Origin: an uncultured Gilliamella sp.
Lineage (GTDB): Bacteria; Pseudomonadota; Gammaproteobacteria; Enterobacterales; Orbaceae
Assembly: GCA_946482005.1 (NCBI GenBank)
Contig: CAMLPV010000004.1
Location: 62,001 to 126,000, forward strand
Direction of reading: 5' to 3'
Length of the DNA stretch: 64,000 nucleotides
In this document: positions 37,523-48,749 of the stretch, one piece after another
How positions within the stretch are numbered: the stretch's first letter is position 1
How the letters are laid out: each line of letters starts with the position of its first letter
The notes under the pieces: model-generated
What the model saw: the letters and a program-made list of their open reading frames with translations, nothing else
Database searches by the model: none
Told to the model about the DNA's origin: nothing
Translations under genes and position numbers: made by a program

Positions 37523-37843
37523 TTAATTTGAACGATAAGTGCGCATTTTTTTACTGATATCGCGACGTTCTTTAGATATTTCAGCATTTTTAATAATATA
37601 ATCATCAACTCGATCATCATAATCGCTTTTCATATTAGCAATAATAGCTTGAAGTTCTTCATACGTCATATTTGGTTTAATGTATTCACTTAGGTTTTCA
37701 AGTAAGAGTACACGTTTTTGGTTATCGCGAATTTTTTTCTCATTATCTGAAATTTCGCGTTTTAATTTATTTAAACGACGTGATAGGCGAATGTATTCTA
37801 ATACATCTTGAAACGATGGTGCACTTGCTTTTTCCTTGTCCAT
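37523..37843 (-). CDS. tmaR: Pole-localizer protein TmaR (YeeX, DUF496)
   Basis: 106 residues, nearly all coiled coil. [48 protein letters not shown] and [26 protein letters not shown] match E. coli YeeX/TmaR closely. TmaR holds enzyme I of the PTS at the cell pole and so moderates sugar uptake. Own promoter. Confidence 0.95.
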   Translation of the reverse strand: MDKEKASAPSFQDVLEYIRLSRRLNKLKREISDNEKKIRDNQKRVLLLENLSEYIKPNMTYEELQAIIANMKSDYDDRVDDYIIKNAEISKERRDISKKMRTYRSN

Positions 37844-38163
37844 CTAAAACCCCTTAATTGTAAAAAATTGAAAAATAAACCTTGTCTAATTATATACTAA
37901 TAATTTTTTAAGGTCATATTAATTATATTTTTAAATATCATCAGATTTTGTTGGAAAATTCAATAATTAATTGCCTTATTATGATTTATTTATCGGCATT
38001 TGGCATTATTGTTGAATTTAGTCATTAATTTTATACTTAAACGTATGCACTTCCTCAAATTTTTTTACAAAAAAGAGAAAAATTAAAACAACTATTAAGA
38101 ATTATTACAAAATATTATACAATAGCCCAATATTTCTAAAGAGTATCTAATGAGAGAATCATA
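37844..38163. other. Divergent intergenic region tmaR/accD
   Basis: 320 AT-rich bases, no gene. TATACAAT near 38116-38123, about 40 bases before accD, is a likely -10 for the accD operon. Confidence 0.4.
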
Positions 38164-39054
38164 ATGAGCTGGATTGAGAAAATTCTAAGTAAAAATAATA
38201 TATCGTCAGATCATAAAAAGGCGAATATTCCCGGTGGGGTTTGGACCAAATGTAGTAATTGTGAACAGGTCATTTATCAAGCTGAACTAGATCGTAATTT
38301 AGAGGTGTGTCCGAAATGTGATCACCATATGCATATTGCTGCAAGAGTAAGATTATACCGATTTTTAGATGAAGGTTCGGATGTTGAAATCGGTGCAGAA
38401 CTTGCTCCAAAAGATATCTTAAAATTTAAAGATACTAAAAAATATAAAGATCGGTTAACCGCTGCTCAAAAAGATACCCGTGAAAAAGAAGCCATGGTGG
38501 TTATGAAAGGCACACTACTTGGTATTCCTGTTGTGGTCGCTTGTTTTGAGTTTGCATTTATTGGCGGCTCAATGTCCTCAGTTGTTGGCGCATTATTTAC
38601 TCGTGCTGCTGAACAAGCTATTGCCGATAAGTGTCCATTAATCTGTTTTTCAACTAGTGGTGGTGCACGAATGCAAGAAGCTCTATTTTCATTAATGCAA
38701 ATGGCAAAAACGAGCGCTATTTTGGCTAAAATGCAAGATGAAGGTTTACCTTATATTTCAGTTATGACTGACCCTACAATGGGCGGTGTATCAGCAAGTT
38801 TAGCTATGCTTGGTGATATTAATATCGCTGAACCAAAAGCATTAATAGGTTTTGCAGGTCCTCGTGTTATTCAACAAACCGTTCGAGAAACGTTACCCGA
38901 AGGCTTTCAACGTAGTGAGTTTCTGCTAGAAAAAGGCGCACTTGATATGATTATCCATCGTAAAGATATGCGGCCAAAAATTGCTGGTTTGATCGCGAAA
39001 TTAATGAAACTTCCAGCCCCTTTTTATGATGCCACCAATAATGAAACAATGTAA
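38164..39054 (+). CDS. accD: Acetyl-CoA carboxylase carboxyltransferase subunit beta
   Basis: 296 residues. N-terminal zinc ribbon CSNC...CPKC (about residues 26-49) and crotonase-type core [26 protein letters not shown]. Transfers carboxyl to acetyl-CoA with AccA. Head of the accD-folC-dedD-cvpA-purF cluster. Confidence 0.97.
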   Translation: MSWIEKILSKNNISSDHKKANIPGGVWTKCSNCEQVIYQAELDRNLEVCPKCDHHMHIAARVRLYRFLDEGSDVEIGAELAPKDILKFKDTKKYKDRLTAAQKDTREKEAMVVMKGTLLGIPVVVACFEFAFIGGSMSSVVGALFTRAAEQAIADKCPLICFSTSGGARMQEALFSLMQMAKTSAILAKMQDEGLPYISVMTDPTMGGVSASLAMLGDINIAEPKALIGFAGPRVIQQTVRETLPEGFQRSEFLLEKGALDMIIHRKDMRPKIAGLIAKLMKLPAPFYDATNNETM

Positions 39055-39060
39055 CTAATC

Positions 39061-40332
39061 ATGCAAGTTGAAAAACCTAATGCCTTGTCTGATCTATCAG
39101 CGTGGCTTTGTTATCTAGAACAACTACATCCCTCGACAATTGATCTCGGTTTGGAGCGTGTCAAAACTGTTGCTCAGCGCCTTAATTTATTGCAACCAGC
39201 GCCTTATATATTTACGGTTGCTGGTACTAATGGTAAAGGAACAACTTGTAAAACACTTGAGATGATATTACTTGCGGCCAATTTACATGTTGGTGTTTAT
39301 AGTTCTCCTCATTTATTACGTTTTACAGAACGAGTGCGAATTGATAATCAAGAATCAACAGAGCAAGAAACGATAAATGCATTTACACAAATTGAGGATG
39401 CGCGCGGTGAGATCTCACTTACCTATTTTGAATATGCTACTCTCGCTGCTCTGTATCAATTCAAACAAGCTAAATTAGATGTTGTTATTTTAGAGGTCGG
39501 ATTAGGCGGTAGGCTTGATGCAACTAATATTGTCGATGCTGATGTTGCAATTGTGACAACTATAGGTATTGATCATGTTGATTATTTAGGTAGTACACGT
39601 GAAAGTATAGGTCGAGAAAAGGCAGGTATCTTTAAGTCTAAAAGTATTGCTATCGTGGGTGAACCAGATATTCCTATGTCAATTTTAGATGTAGCTAAGT
39701 CCGTCAATTGTCCTATTCATAGCATTAATCATGATTGGTTTTATGAGCAAAAAAGTAGCGATAAATGGGATTTTTATTCTAGTCAATGTCAATATCAATC
39801 TTTACCAATTCCTAAAGTCCCTTTAGCTAACGCTGCAACAGCAATTGCCGCTTTAAGTTATTCATCAATCCAAATTGAAACAAGACAAATAAGTGAAGGT
39901 TTATTGAATTCAAGTCTGGTTGGACGATTTCAGACAATAAATACAGAACCACTAGTAATAATCGACGTCGCTCATAACCCCCATGCAGCAGGCTACCTAA
40001 CAAAACAATTAGCATTATTGCGAACAGAAAAAAAATATTTAGGTAAAGTTAGATTTGTTATTGCTATGCTTAAAGATAAAGACATTAAAAGTACTTTGTC
40101 TATATTGAAAGGGGATGTTTGGTATTGTGCCTCACTTTATGGTGAACGTGGATGCCGTAGTGAAGTATTGAAACAATATTTAATAGAGGATAATAAGTTT
40201 AATGTATCAACATTCGATAACGTTTTAGATGCTTATCAAATGGCTCTACAAGATGCTAAAAAAGATGATATTATAGTGGTATGTGGTTCGTTTCATACGG
40301 TATCTGATGTTTTAGCTAATTTAGCGGATTAA
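39061..40332 (+). CDS. folC: Dihydrofolate/folylpolyglutamate synthase
   Basis: 423 residues. P-loop VAGTNGKGTTCKTLE, the family motif SPHLLRFTERVRI, LEVGLGGRLDATN and later IIDVAHNPHAAGYL. Six bases after accD. Confidence 0.96.
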   Translation: MQVEKPNALSDLSAWLCYLEQLHPSTIDLGLERVKTVAQRLNLLQPAPYIFTVAGTNGKGTTCKTLEMILLAANLHVGVYSSPHLLRFTERVRIDNQESTEQETINAFTQIEDARGEISLTYFEYATLAALYQFKQAKLDVVILEVGLGGRLDATNIVDADVAIVTTIGIDHVDYLGSTRESIGREKAGIFKSKSIAIVGEPDIPMSILDVAKSVNCPIHSINHDWFYEQKSSDKWDFYSSQCQYQSLPIPKVPLANAATAIAALSYSSIQIETRQISEGLLNSSLVGRFQTINTEPLVIIDVAHNPHAAGYLTKQLALLRTEKKYLGKVRFVIAMLKDKDIKSTLSILKGDVWYCASLYGERGCRSEVLKQYLIEDNKFNVSTFDNVLDAYQMALQDAKKDDIIVVCGSFHTVSDVLANLAD

Positions 40333-40344
40333 GTTTAATTAATC

Positions 40345-40926
40345 ATGATGAAAAATAAAAAAAGTAGCAGCAATAATCAAAATAGAATAAGAAATCAACT
40401 TGTTGGTTTTGCAACATTATTGTTAATTTTAGCTGTAATAGCGCCATGGATCCTAATAGATAAATCTAATCAACGAACTTTAGCTACTCCAATTTTACAA
40501 CCAGAAATAGTTAATCAACAAAATCAACTCATAAATTCACCTAATGAATCAGGGGGTGATTTTGACAATACTAGTAATATACCTAATACTTCGTATATTT
40601 CGGGTGTAGATCAAAATTCAAGCCCATTGACGTTACAAGATATTTCCGAAAATGACGAGTCAGATTCGAAAGTTTCAGTTTCAGGACAAGAAACCAAAAC
40701 ATTTATGATCCAACTAACAGCGTTAAAAAATAAACAAAAAATTGAAGAACTCGTTGCATTATTGAGATTAAATAATTATAACGTGAGGCTCATACCTAAA
40801 AATCCAGAACCGAATCAAGTAATTAAATTACAAGTTGGTCCATATGCAAAAAAGGAACAAGCAGAACAAATTATTACTAATTTAAATAATTTGACAAAAT
40901 TGAAAGGGATTATTGTAGCCAATTAA
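40345..40926 (+). CDS. dedD: SPOR-domain protein DedD
   Basis: 193 residues. One TM segment (LVGFATLLLILAVIAPWILI, about 17-36), a polar linker and the C-terminal SPOR domain (KTFMIQLTALKNKQKIEELVALLRLNNYNVRLI...VIKLQVGPYAKKEQAEQIITNL). It binds denuded septal peptidoglycan and aids division. Confidence 0.92.
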   Translation: MMKNKKSSSNNQNRIRNQLVGFATLLLILAVIAPWILIDKSNQRTLATPILQPEIVNQQNQLINSPNESGGDFDNTSNIPNTSYISGVDQNSSPLTLQDISENDESDSKVSVSGQETKTFMIQLTALKNKQKIEELVALLRLNNYNVRLIPKNPEPNQVIKLQVGPYAKKEQAEQIITNLNNLTKLKGIIVAN

Positions 40927-41044
40927 GAATTATTTTTTTATATCAAAGATAATTCTTAATTTATAACTTTACAAGTTTACATATAGTATTATTTACGATA
41001 ATTAGCGGTAAAAAATATTTTTAAACATAAAATAGCGGATTATT

Positions 41045-41533
41045 ATGATGAATTGGGTTGATATTACAATTATAAGTATTATTGCTTTTTCAGCTTCAGT
41101 TAGTATCGTTCGGGGTTTTATAAGAGAAGCTTTATCTCTTGTTAGTTGGGGATTAGCTTTTTTTATAGCGGGTCATTTTTATACTTACATCACGCCATAC
41201 TTGACCTACTTTGATAGCGACATCATTCGTATTGCAGTAGCAATTACTATCCTTTTTTTTGCTACATTATTAGTATGCTCTGTTGTTTCTTATGTTATTG
41301 GCCAATTAGTTCAAAAAACTGGCTTATCCGGTACTGACCGAGTTTTAGGTATCTGTTTTGGAATATTACGTGGTATTTTAGTTGTTGCAGCATTACTCTT
41401 TTTCATTGATACCTTTACGCCATTATCAAAATCACCTTATTGGACCCAGTCACAACTTATTCCTCATTTTCATTTTATTATTCGTTGGTTTTTTGATTAT
41501 ATCCAAAATTCATCATCTTTTTTAGTTCATTAA
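41045..41533 (+). CDS. cvpA: CvpA family membrane protein
   Basis: 162 residues, four TM helices. WVDITIISIIAFSASVSIVRGFIREALSLVSWGLAFFIA and GLSGTDRVLGICFGILRGILVVAALLF are CvpA signatures. Linked in E. coli to colicin V export and envelope stress tolerance. Upstream of purF as usual. Confidence 0.94.
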   Translation: MMNWVDITIISIIAFSASVSIVRGFIREALSLVSWGLAFFIAGHFYTYITPYLTYFDSDIIRIAVAITILFFATLLVCSVVSYVIGQLVQKTGLSGTDRVLGICFGILRGILVVAALLFFIDTFTPLSKSPYWTQSQLIPHFHFIIRWFFDYIQNSSSFLVH

Positions 41534-41551
41534 GTTTGAGGTAGTCATTAT

Positions 41552-43069
41552 ATGTGTGGTGTTGTAGGTATTGTAGGAAGTGGTACAGTCAACCAATCAA
41601 TTTATGATGCATTGACTGTGTTGCAACATCGGGGACAAGATGCTGCAGGTATTGTTACAATTGATAATCAAAATCGCTTTCGTATGCGTAAAGCTAATGG
41701 TCTAGTTAAAGATGTATTCCAAGAACATCATATGCAGCGTTTACAAGGTAATTTAGGAATTGGCCATATACGTTATCCAACAGCTGGAAGCTCCAGTCCC
41801 TCGGAAGCACAACCGTTTTATGTCAATTCACCGTATGGCATTGCTCTTGCTCATAATGGTAATTTAACTAATACCGATAAACTGCGTAATAAAGTTTTTG
41901 AGTTAGCTAGGCGTCATATCAATACTAATTCCGATTCAGAAGTTTTACTTAACATTTTTGCCAGCGAACTCGATAAATTTCCAACTTACCCTCTTAGCCC
42001 AGATAATATTTTTACCGCAATTCATAATGTACATACGATTATTAAGGGGGCCTATGCTTGTGTAGCAATGATTATAGGACATGGTTTGGTTGCTTTTCGA
42101 GATCCTTATGGAATCCGTCCGTTAGTTATTGGTAGAAGAGTTTTAGAAAATCAAAAAATCGAATATATGGTTGCCTCAGAAAGTGTGGCATTAGATATTC
42201 TTGATTTTGAGTTTATGCGTGATGTTGATCCTGGCGAAGCGATTTATATCACTCAAGATGGGCGATTATATTCACAGCAATGTTCAGATAATCCTCAATA
42301 TTATCCATGTATTTTTGAATATGTTTATTTTGCAAGACCGGATTCATTGATGAATGGTGTATCTGTTTATCAATCTCGCATTTTAATGGGGCAAAAACTA
42401 GGGCAAAAAATAGCAAAGGAATGGAAGAATGTTGATATTGATGTTGTCATACCTATTCCAGAAACATCGTGTGATGCAGCGCTTGAAATAGCAAGAATAT
42501 TAAATAAGCCTTATCGACAAGGATTTGTTAAAAATCGTTATGTTGGACGAACATTTATTATGCCGGGACAAACGGCACGTAAACTTTCCGTAAGAAGAAA
42601 ACTCAATGCAAATCGTATTGAATTTGAAGGTAAAAATGTTCTCTTAGTTGATGATTCAATCGTACGAGGTACTACATCAGAAAAGATTCTTGAAATGGTT
42701 CGCTCGTGTGGTGCGAAGAAAATTTATTTGGCTTCTGCCGCACCAGAAATAAGGTATCCTAATGTTTACGGTATTGATATGCCTGTTGCAAGCGAATTAA
42801 TTGCATATAATCGAACCGTTGATGAGATAGCTAAAGATATTGGTGCTGATAAACTTATTTTCCAAAACCTTTCTGATTTAATTGATTCAATTAAAATCCT
42901 CAATCCAAACATAACCCATTTAGAATGCTCTGTTTTTAATGGGAAATATATTACCGAAGATATTGACGATGAATATTTGTCTTCGTTAGAAATAAACAGA
43001 AGTGATAAGATTAAGTTAACACTATCTAAAGAATCAGAAAATCTAGAAATTTATAATGAAGGTCAATAA
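41552..43069 (+). CDS. purF: Amidophosphoribosyltransferase
   Basis: 505 residues. Cys2 nucleophile after Met (MCGVVGIVG), glutaminase motifs [10 protein letters not shown] and LAHNGNLTN, and the PRPP-binding site [14 protein letters not shown]. First committed step of purine synthesis. A terminator follows. Confidence 0.97.
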   Translation: MCGVVGIVGSGTVNQSIYDALTVLQHRGQDAAGIVTIDNQNRFRMRKANGLVKDVFQEHHMQRLQGNLGIGHIRYPTAGSSSPSEAQPFYVNSPYGIALAHNGNLTNTDKLRNKVFELARRHINTNSDSEVLLNIFASELDKFPTYPLSPDNIFTAIHNVHTIIKGAYACVAMIIGHGLVAFRDPYGIRPLVIGRRVLENQKIEYMVASESVALDILDFEFMRDVDPGEAIYITQDGRLYSQQCSDNPQYYPCIFEYVYFARPDSLMNGVSVYQSRILMGQKLGQKIAKEWKNVDIDVVIPIPETSCDAALEIARILNKPYRQGFVKNRYVGRTFIMPGQTARKLSVRRKLNANRIEFEGKNVLLVDDSIVRGTTSEKILEMVRSCGAKKIYLASAAPEIRYPNVYGIDMPVASELIAYNRTVDEIAKDIGADKLIFQNLSDLIDSIKILNPNITHLECSVFNGKYITEDIDDEYLSSLEINRSDKIKLTLSKESENLEIYNEGQ

Positions 43070-43095
43070 AAAAACATCTAAAATGAAAAAATGTT

Positions 43096-43134
43096 AAAAA
43101 CAGATGAATTATTAGACGGTTTATCTGTTTTTTA
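43096..43134 (+). terminator. Terminator after purF
   Basis: AAAAACAGAT (43096-43105) pairs with ATCTGTTTTT (43123-43132); the T-run is part of the right arm. Confidence 0.75.
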
Positions 43135-43544
43135 TTATCCAATCAATTTGTCACACACTTCCAATCATAACAAAAAAGTAATTTTGAATTAATTATTACA
43201 ACGTTTATTAAGTTAAACAATTAGTTTACTAAAGTCACATTATTATTCTTTTCATTTAACACAATGAAAAATAATAAATTTATCTTTATTTACAAAAATA
43301 AAACAAAATTAATGTAAATTTATTTTGATTTATGACAATTTTGTAATATCATTCCTCCCGTATAAAGGGTTTAAAATAATTTTAAAATCCTTAAAAGAAA
43401 ACATGGAAAGAAAACAAATTTGAAGCATTTTTTATCAGAATAAATTGACAATAAAAATTTAATGGTAGATGGCTTTATTAACAAATAAAAAAAGAACTTG
43501 TTACTGCGTAGCATTGTGTCGGTGAAATATAAGGAATAATTAAG
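43135..43544. other. Non-coding region upstream of the adhesin
   Basis: About 410 AT-rich bases with no gene. It must contain the promoter of the adhesin pair. AAGGAATAATTAAG precedes its ATG. Confidence 0.45.
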
Positions 43545-46244
43545 ATGAGAAATAATCTTAATTTAAAAGTTATCTCTACACTAATTATCATGGCTTTAGG
43601 CTGCCAGATGAGTTGGGCAGCCGATGGTACTGTTTCTGAAACAGTAACAGCTGTTGATAGTAATAAAGTGATCGAGTTAAAAGATGGTACCAAAGTACGT
43701 GAAATGGTTAATAACCAACAACGTAGCTTATATCAAATAGCACTTTTAAGTGGCGTCTCTGTCTCAGAATTAAGAGAGATGAATGCTGGGCGTTATGACA
43801 AAAAAGATATGGTAGAAGTCGGAGAGCGTTTAGTGCTCCCTGAGAATTCTCCAATATTGCCTGCACTGAAAAAATCAGATTCTGATACTCAAGATAAATA
43901 TGCTCATTTACCTAAATTAGGTTCGGATGATAATTATGACGTTAAAGCTGATAAAGATGCTTTAGCAAGTCAAGTTGCATCAACTTTACAGACTTTAGCT
44001 ACTCAAGATTGGAAACAAATTACCTCTTCTGAAAATGGTGGCATCTCTGGGCATGTAAAAAATAAAGCAAAAGATTATGCTGAAAATTATGTCCGTAATA
44101 GTGTAAGAAACCAAGTTGTTGATCCACTAAAAGGTGCTGCACAAGATTTTTTAGGGCAATTTGGTACAGCGCAATTACAGTTTGATATAAGTGACACCGG
44201 TTCATTTAATAATATCAATGCTAAATTATTTAGCCCATGGTACGACACCGAAGATACTTTGATCTTTACTCAATTATCGTTTCAAGAATATGAGCATAAT
44301 CGACGTATTGGTAACTTCGGTATTGGACAACGTTGGGATGTAGCTGATAAAACATGGTTATTAGGCTATAACGTATTTTTAGACCACGATTTTCAACGCT
44401 CTCATAACCGTTTGGGTATTGGTGCTGAAGCTTGGACAGACTATATGAAGTTTGCCATTAACTATTATCACCCTTTATCTGATTGGAAAAACTCAAGGGA
44501 TTTTGATGATTATTTAGAACGTGCAGCAAGAGGTTTTGATGTGCGTTTCCAAGGGTACTTACCACAATACCCACACTTAGGTGGTTCATTGATGTATGAA
44601 CAATACTATGGTGATAAAGTAGCATTATTTGGTAAAGATAATTTACAAAAGGATCCTAGAGCTATAACTGCGGGTATTGATTATACACCAGTCCCTCTAT
44701 TTACGGTAAAAGCTGAACATAAACGCGGTCAAGATAGTAATAAAGAAACTAAAGCAGAATTGACCATGAACTACCGTATCGGAATGCCTTTAAAAGACCA
44801 ATTAGATCCTGATATGGTTCAAGCCGCTCGATCAGTTAAAGGTAGTCGTTATGATCTTGTCGATCGTAATAATTACATTGTTCTTGAATATAAAGAAAAG
44901 AAAATGAGTGTTGATTTGGGACTTGAATCACTGCAATTATTGGAAGGTGAGTCTTATGATGTCAGCATTGGCGTTCATAATGCTAAAGGTATACGCAGTG
45001 TCTCATGGTCTGGTGATATGATGGAAATTGATGCGGGCGGTGGTTTCTTTTGTTTTGCAACAGGAACCTGTGGTTCTTCTAACTGGTTAACGCCTAATGC
45101 CAATATTAACAATTGGAAAATTGTCGCACCTAATTATGTTGATTCTAATGGTCAACGTCGTCCTATAAGTACCAAGGGTAAATATACGTTAGCCGTAACA
45201 GTTACAGACGAAAAAGGTAAATCTGCAACATCTAACTCGATTTCATTTGAAGTATTACCAAATCTAAATACGCGTAAAGTTGGGGTTTGGGTAGTAGATG
45301 AAAACGGAAATAAGGCTTCAATGGCTAGCAGACCTGCGGATGGCCAAAGCGCAATTACTATTTTTGCAACATTAGTTAAGCCTAAAGTAGACATCGGTTC
45401 TATTACTTCTGAAAACGACGTAGATGGTTTTAGTGATGAAGAAGTAATGGATAGCATACCTGATAATTTTGCATCAGTATTAAAAGGGTGGTCAGCTACA
45501 AGCAATGGTAAAAAAGTAGCTTTAATTGACGGTACATCAGGTAATGTGAATGCCTGTCCATCACAGGAACCTTGTGTCATTGTAAAAGGTTTTGAAAAAG
45601 TTAAGATGGGACATAAAGTATCTTCTAATGCTGCAACGGCTGCTGATATAGAAGTAGTTGGGGATAGCTACATTTTAGATGTTGCTTCTAATCTCGCTGG
45701 TGCTGTTGATTTTGCAATTACCGTTGATAGATTTGGAACTTCCTTTAATAAAGCTACCGTTAATTTTACGGGTGGACAAGCTAATACCATTAAAGTTTAC
45801 CAAGAGGGTGGTGTATTAGTGGCTACAAGCACAGGTAATTCATTGCAGTTTGATCCAAATGCTATTAAAGAATGGAAAGTTGATAGTAAATATCATGTGA
45901 AAGGTTATGATGTTAATGGTCAGGAACTTAAAGATCCGTTTGTTGTTTGGTCACTTGTTGGATCCAATGAAGAGGCTTGTCCGGGCAGTGCTGCAACTTC
46001 TCCGTTACCAGGTCATGCACAAAATCCAAATGGTCCTTGGTTTAATGTTGCTATGGGACCTAATGCAAATTACAAGATAAGAAGTAAGAAAACGTTGAGT
46101 TATGCATCAGCAGGTAAAGGTATTGATGCTGTTGCTAATGCACCTGCTCATTTGGATTTACAACCATCGGTTATACCTTCACCATTAGCATGTGCGGGGG
46201 ATCAAGGTTTTAAATTGCAAGTAACGATTACAGATTATAACTAA
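43545..46244 (+). CDS. Inverse autotransporter adhesin, SinH/intimin-like
   Basis: 899 residues. Signal peptide (about 1-25, MSWA-ADG). LysM-like domain at about 45-105 (SLYQIALLSGVSVSELREMNAGRYDKKDMVEVGERLVLP). Linker/plug helix, then an inverse-autotransporter barrel at about 195-440 (LFSPWYDTEDTLIFTQLSFQEYEHNRRIGNFGIGQRWDV, LGYNVFLDHDFQRSHNRLGIGAEAW). Ig-like passenger segments follow. The barrel places the N-terminus inside and exports the passenger to the surface, where it likely mediates attachment to host tissue or other cells. A SinI-like gene follows at 46402, as in Salmonella sinH-sinI. Confidence 0.9.
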   Translation: MRNNLNLKVISTLIIMALGCQMSWAADGTVSETVTAVDSNKVIELKDGTKVREMVNNQQRSLYQIALLSGVSVSELREMNAGRYDKKDMVEVGERLVLPENSPILPALKKSDSDTQDKYAHLPKLGSDDNYDVKADKDALASQVASTLQTLATQDWKQITSSENGGISGHVKNKAKDYAENYVRNSVRNQVVDPLKGAAQDFLGQFGTAQLQFDISDTGSFNNINAKLFSPWYDTEDTLIFTQLSFQEYEHNRRIGNFGIGQRWDVADKTWLLGYNVFLDHDFQRSHNRLGIGAEAWTDYMKFAINYYHPLSDWKNSRDFDDYLERAARGFDVRFQGYLPQYPHLGGSLMYEQYYGDKVALFGKDNLQKDPRAITAGIDYTPVPLFTVKAEHKRGQDSNKETKAELTMNYRIGMPLKDQLDPDMVQAARSVKGSRYDLVDRNNYIVLEYKEKKMSVDLGLESLQLLEGESYDVSIGVHNAKGIRSVSWSGDMMEIDAGGGFFCFATGTCGSSNWLTPNANINNWKIVAPNYVDSNGQRRPISTKGKYTLAVTVTDEKGKSATSNSISFEVLPNLNTRKVGVWVVDENGNKASMASRPADGQSAITIFATLVKPKVDIGSITSENDVDGFSDEEVMDSIPDNFASVLKGWSATSNGKKVALIDGTSGNVNACPSQEPCVIVKGFEKVKMGHKVSSNAATAADIEVVGDSYILDVASNLAGAVDFAITVDRFGTSFNKATVNFTGGQANTIKVYQEGGVLVATSTGNSLQFDPNAIKEWKVDSKYHVKGYDVNGQELKDPFVVWSLVGSNEEACPGSAATSPLPGHAQNPNGPWFNVAMGPNANYKIRSKKTLSYASAGKGIDAVANAPAHLDLQPSVIPSPLACAGDQGFKLQVTITDYN

Positions 46245-46343
46245 TTAGTTAGTGTGTATTGTTCAGGTGATATAAAAGTATGGTTATAGGTTTTAGGCTA
46301 ACGAATGATTTCGGTGGTCTATATTTGGGAACACCAACAAAAG

Positions 46344-46367
46344 TGTTGTATTCAAATCAATACAACA
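46344..46367 (+). repeat. Hairpin between the adhesin and its partner
   Basis: TGTTGTATT (46344-46352) and AATACAACA (46359-46367), 9 bp perfect, 6-base loop. No T-run, so possibly a processing or stability element setting the adhesin/partner ratio. Confidence 0.55.
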
Positions 46368-46401
46368 TATTTAATTTAAAAATAAAAATAGGAAGTTAAA
46401 C

Positions 46402-47439
46402 ATGAAAAATTTAACAATCAAAAAAATTGCATTTGGCTTGTTATTAGCAGGTTATGCATCAAGTAGCGCTTTTGCAACATTAACTGCAACAACTAACGAT
46501 ACAATACAAGGTAGTGCACCTGTACTTTCCAAATTAAATGGTGACGTTACCGCTCAAACTGTCACTGTAACATTTACTACTGATTCTGATGGTAACACTG
46601 AAATTGGAGCAAATGACAACGTTAAAGTCGGCGACTGGATGAAAATTTCATATCGTTTGCTCGACAAAGATGGTGATATTGATACTAAAAGTATCCAAGA
46701 ATCACTTACTGTTTTTAAAAGAACTAAAGATGCTTCTGGCAATTATGGCGCATGGGAAGGTTTAAAGGCTGATAAACTTAAATCTATTACCACTAAATCT
46801 GAAGCAAATACAGAGGGTGTACAACTAGGTTATATTATATTTCAAATTGATGATCAATTCGCGGGTGTAGATCAAATTGGTTTTAAATTACAAGAAAGTA
46901 CTGACTTTGGTGCACCTAGCAAAAACCATTGGTTAAATGTTTCTGATGTTTGGTCATCAGCTGCCCCAGTTACAACTGAAAACGGTACTGAACCAACTGA
47001 ACCACCTTCAACACCAGCAGGTCCAGGTGATCAAGCACCAGGTAAAGGTCCAATTGTTAGTGATACCTTTAAAGTTGGTATCTTCAAATACGACGCGCAG
47101 GGTAACTTAGATACTAAAGTTGATTATGCTGCAGCTGGTGCAACTAACCCTAAATATGGTGATAAATTCGGTGCTGTAGTATGGAATGATGCTGATAAAA
47201 ACGGCAGTATTGATGATGGTGAGTTGATTAAAACTTCGGCATACACATTTAAATGGACACTTGACGGTAATTATGAAGGAGTTGCTGCTACTGAGGATGT
47301 GTTAGAAGCAACTAAAACAACAGCTGATGGTGATACTATTTACTTAGGTAGCGAAACAGCAAATCATAACTCAATTTATAACACAACTTATAAAGCTGGT
47401 GCTCAAGGTTATAGATTGAAAGTTACAACTAACGAGTAA
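46402..47439 (+). CDS. SinI-family autotransporter-associated protein
   Basis: 345 residues. Signal peptide MKNLTIKKIAFGLLLAGYASSSAFA. Two beta-rich halves (about 30-190 and 225-345) joined by a Pro/Thr/Glu/Gly linker near 195-220 (TEPTEPPSTPAGPGDQAPGKG). VKVGDWMKISYRLLDKDGDIDTKSI and VWNDADKNGSIDDGELI resemble calcium-binding-like Asp loops. Position behind an inverse autotransporter and the overall layout match SinI. It may be secreted with the adhesin or bind its passenger. Confidence 0.75.
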   Translation: MKNLTIKKIAFGLLLAGYASSSAFATLTATTNDTIQGSAPVLSKLNGDVTAQTVTVTFTTDSDGNTEIGANDNVKVGDWMKISYRLLDKDGDIDTKSIQESLTVFKRTKDASGNYGAWEGLKADKLKSITTKSEANTEGVQLGYIIFQIDDQFAGVDQIGFKLQESTDFGAPSKNHWLNVSDVWSSAAPVTTENGTEPTEPPSTPAGPGDQAPGKGPIVSDTFKVGIFKYDAQGNLDTKVDYAAAGATNPKYGDKFGAVVWNDADKNGSIDDGELIKTSAYTFKWTLDGNYEGVAATEDVLEATKTTADGDTIYLGSETANHNSIYNTTYKAGAQGYRLKVTTNE

Positions 47440-47489
47440 ATATAAGTTGGTATTTTTATAAGTAATAATAATTACTTAAAATATTGTTA

Positions 47490-47516
47490 AAACCACTCAT
47501 ACGAGTGGTTTTTCTT
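47490..47516 (+). terminator. Terminator after the SinI-like gene
   Basis: AACCACTC (47491-47498), loop ATAC, GAGTGGTT (47503-47510) and a T-run. Confidence 0.9.
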
Positions 47517-47762
47517 TATTACTAAAAAATATTTATTCATGTATGGTTTATGTAAATCATTTGAATAAAAATAAATCGGTACATTATAATGTTATGAATG
47601 ATAAAAACTTATATTTTTAGTTTTTAAGATAGTTTATATAACTTTATTATATGATTTAACCTCACGATTATTAGTCAAATAAAATTAAAAAGTGAAATGA
47701 TTCTTCTTATTTTTAAATGGATGCTTTAGAATGCTAATAATCCCAAATAATATTAATTTATC
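47517..47762. other. AT-rich spacer upstream of yheU
   Basis: No gene seen. No clear ribosome binding site is visible just before the yheU ATG. Confidence 0.4.
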
Positions 47763-47969
47763 ATGATTATTCCTTGGCAAAATCTTAATCCACAAACGTT
47801 AGATAACATAATTGAATCCTTTGTGTTACGTGAAGGTACCGATTATGGTTTACAAGAAAAATCCCTCCAAGAAAAGGTTACTCAAGTAAAATCTCAGTTA
47901 CTTGATGGAACTGTGGCAATTTTTTGGTCTGAGTTACACCAAACAGTTGATATTAGACTTGTTAAATAA
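47763..47969 (+). CDS. yheU: YheU family (UPF0270) protein
   Basis: 68 residues. [46 protein letters not shown] matches YheU throughout. Function unknown; in E. coli it lies in the same neighbourhood as crp. Confidence 0.92.
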   Translation: MIIPWQNLNPQTLDNIIESFVLREGTDYGLQEKSLQEKVTQVKSQLLDGTVAIFWSELHQTVDIRLVK

Positions 47970-48058
47970 TGGCTAAAATCCTTATTGCTTAGTATATGAT
48001 TTATTGTTCAACTTTGTTATAGTGTGTAAGTTGTAAATTGAATGGAGAGGAAGGAATA

Positions 48059-48688
48059 ATGATTGGTAAACAGCAAACGGATACAACATTAGAGTGGTTT
48101 TTATCTCATTGCCATATTCATAAGTATCCAGCTAAAAGTACCCTTATTCATCAAGGTGAGAAAGCAGAAACTCTCTATTATATTGTAAAAGGCTCTGTAG
48201 CCGTATTGATTAAAGATGATGAAGGTAATGAAATGATATTATCTTATTTAAATCAAAATCAATTTTTAGGAGAATTAGGTCTTTTTGAAGAAGGAACAGA
48301 GCGAAGCGCTTGGGTTAAAGCAAAAACAAGTTGTGAAGTTGCTGAAATCTCTTACAAAAAATTTAAGCAACTTGTTCAAGTCAATCCCGATATTTTAATG
48401 AAACTTGCGAGCCAAATGGCTAGCAGATTACAAGTAACATCAGAAAAAGTCAGCAATTTAGCCTTTCTTGATGTTGCTGGTCGTATTGCACAAACCTTAT
48501 TAAATCTGGCTAAACAACCGGATGCCATGACACATCCTGATGGCATGCAAATTAAAATTACCCGTCAGGAAATAGGTCAGATTGTTGGATGTTCTCGTGA
48601 GACTGTTGGCCGAATTTTAAAAATGCTTGAGGATCAACATTTAATTTCTGCTCATGGTAAAACTATTGTTGTTTACGGAACACGCTAA
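48059..48688 (+). CDS. crp: cAMP receptor protein
   Basis: 209 residues from ATG 48059 (GAGAGGAAGG upstream). Nearly E. coli-identical in the cAMP pocket ([21 protein letters not shown]) and in the recognition helix ([25 protein letters not shown]), so it should bind the standard TGTGA-N6-TCACA site. Global carbon regulator. Confidence 0.98.
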   Translation: MIGKQQTDTTLEWFLSHCHIHKYPAKSTLIHQGEKAETLYYIVKGSVAVLIKDDEGNEMILSYLNQNQFLGELGLFEEGTERSAWVKAKTSCEVAEISYKKFKQLVQVNPDILMKLASQMASRLQVTSEKVSNLAFLDVAGRIAQTLLNLAKQPDAMTHPDGMQIKITRQEIGQIVGCSRETVGRILKMLEDQHLISAHGKTIVVYGTR

Positions 48689-48749
48689 GTGATTAAACAA
48701 ATATTTAATGACAAGTTGATAAAATGATTTATATGACACGGCATATTTC

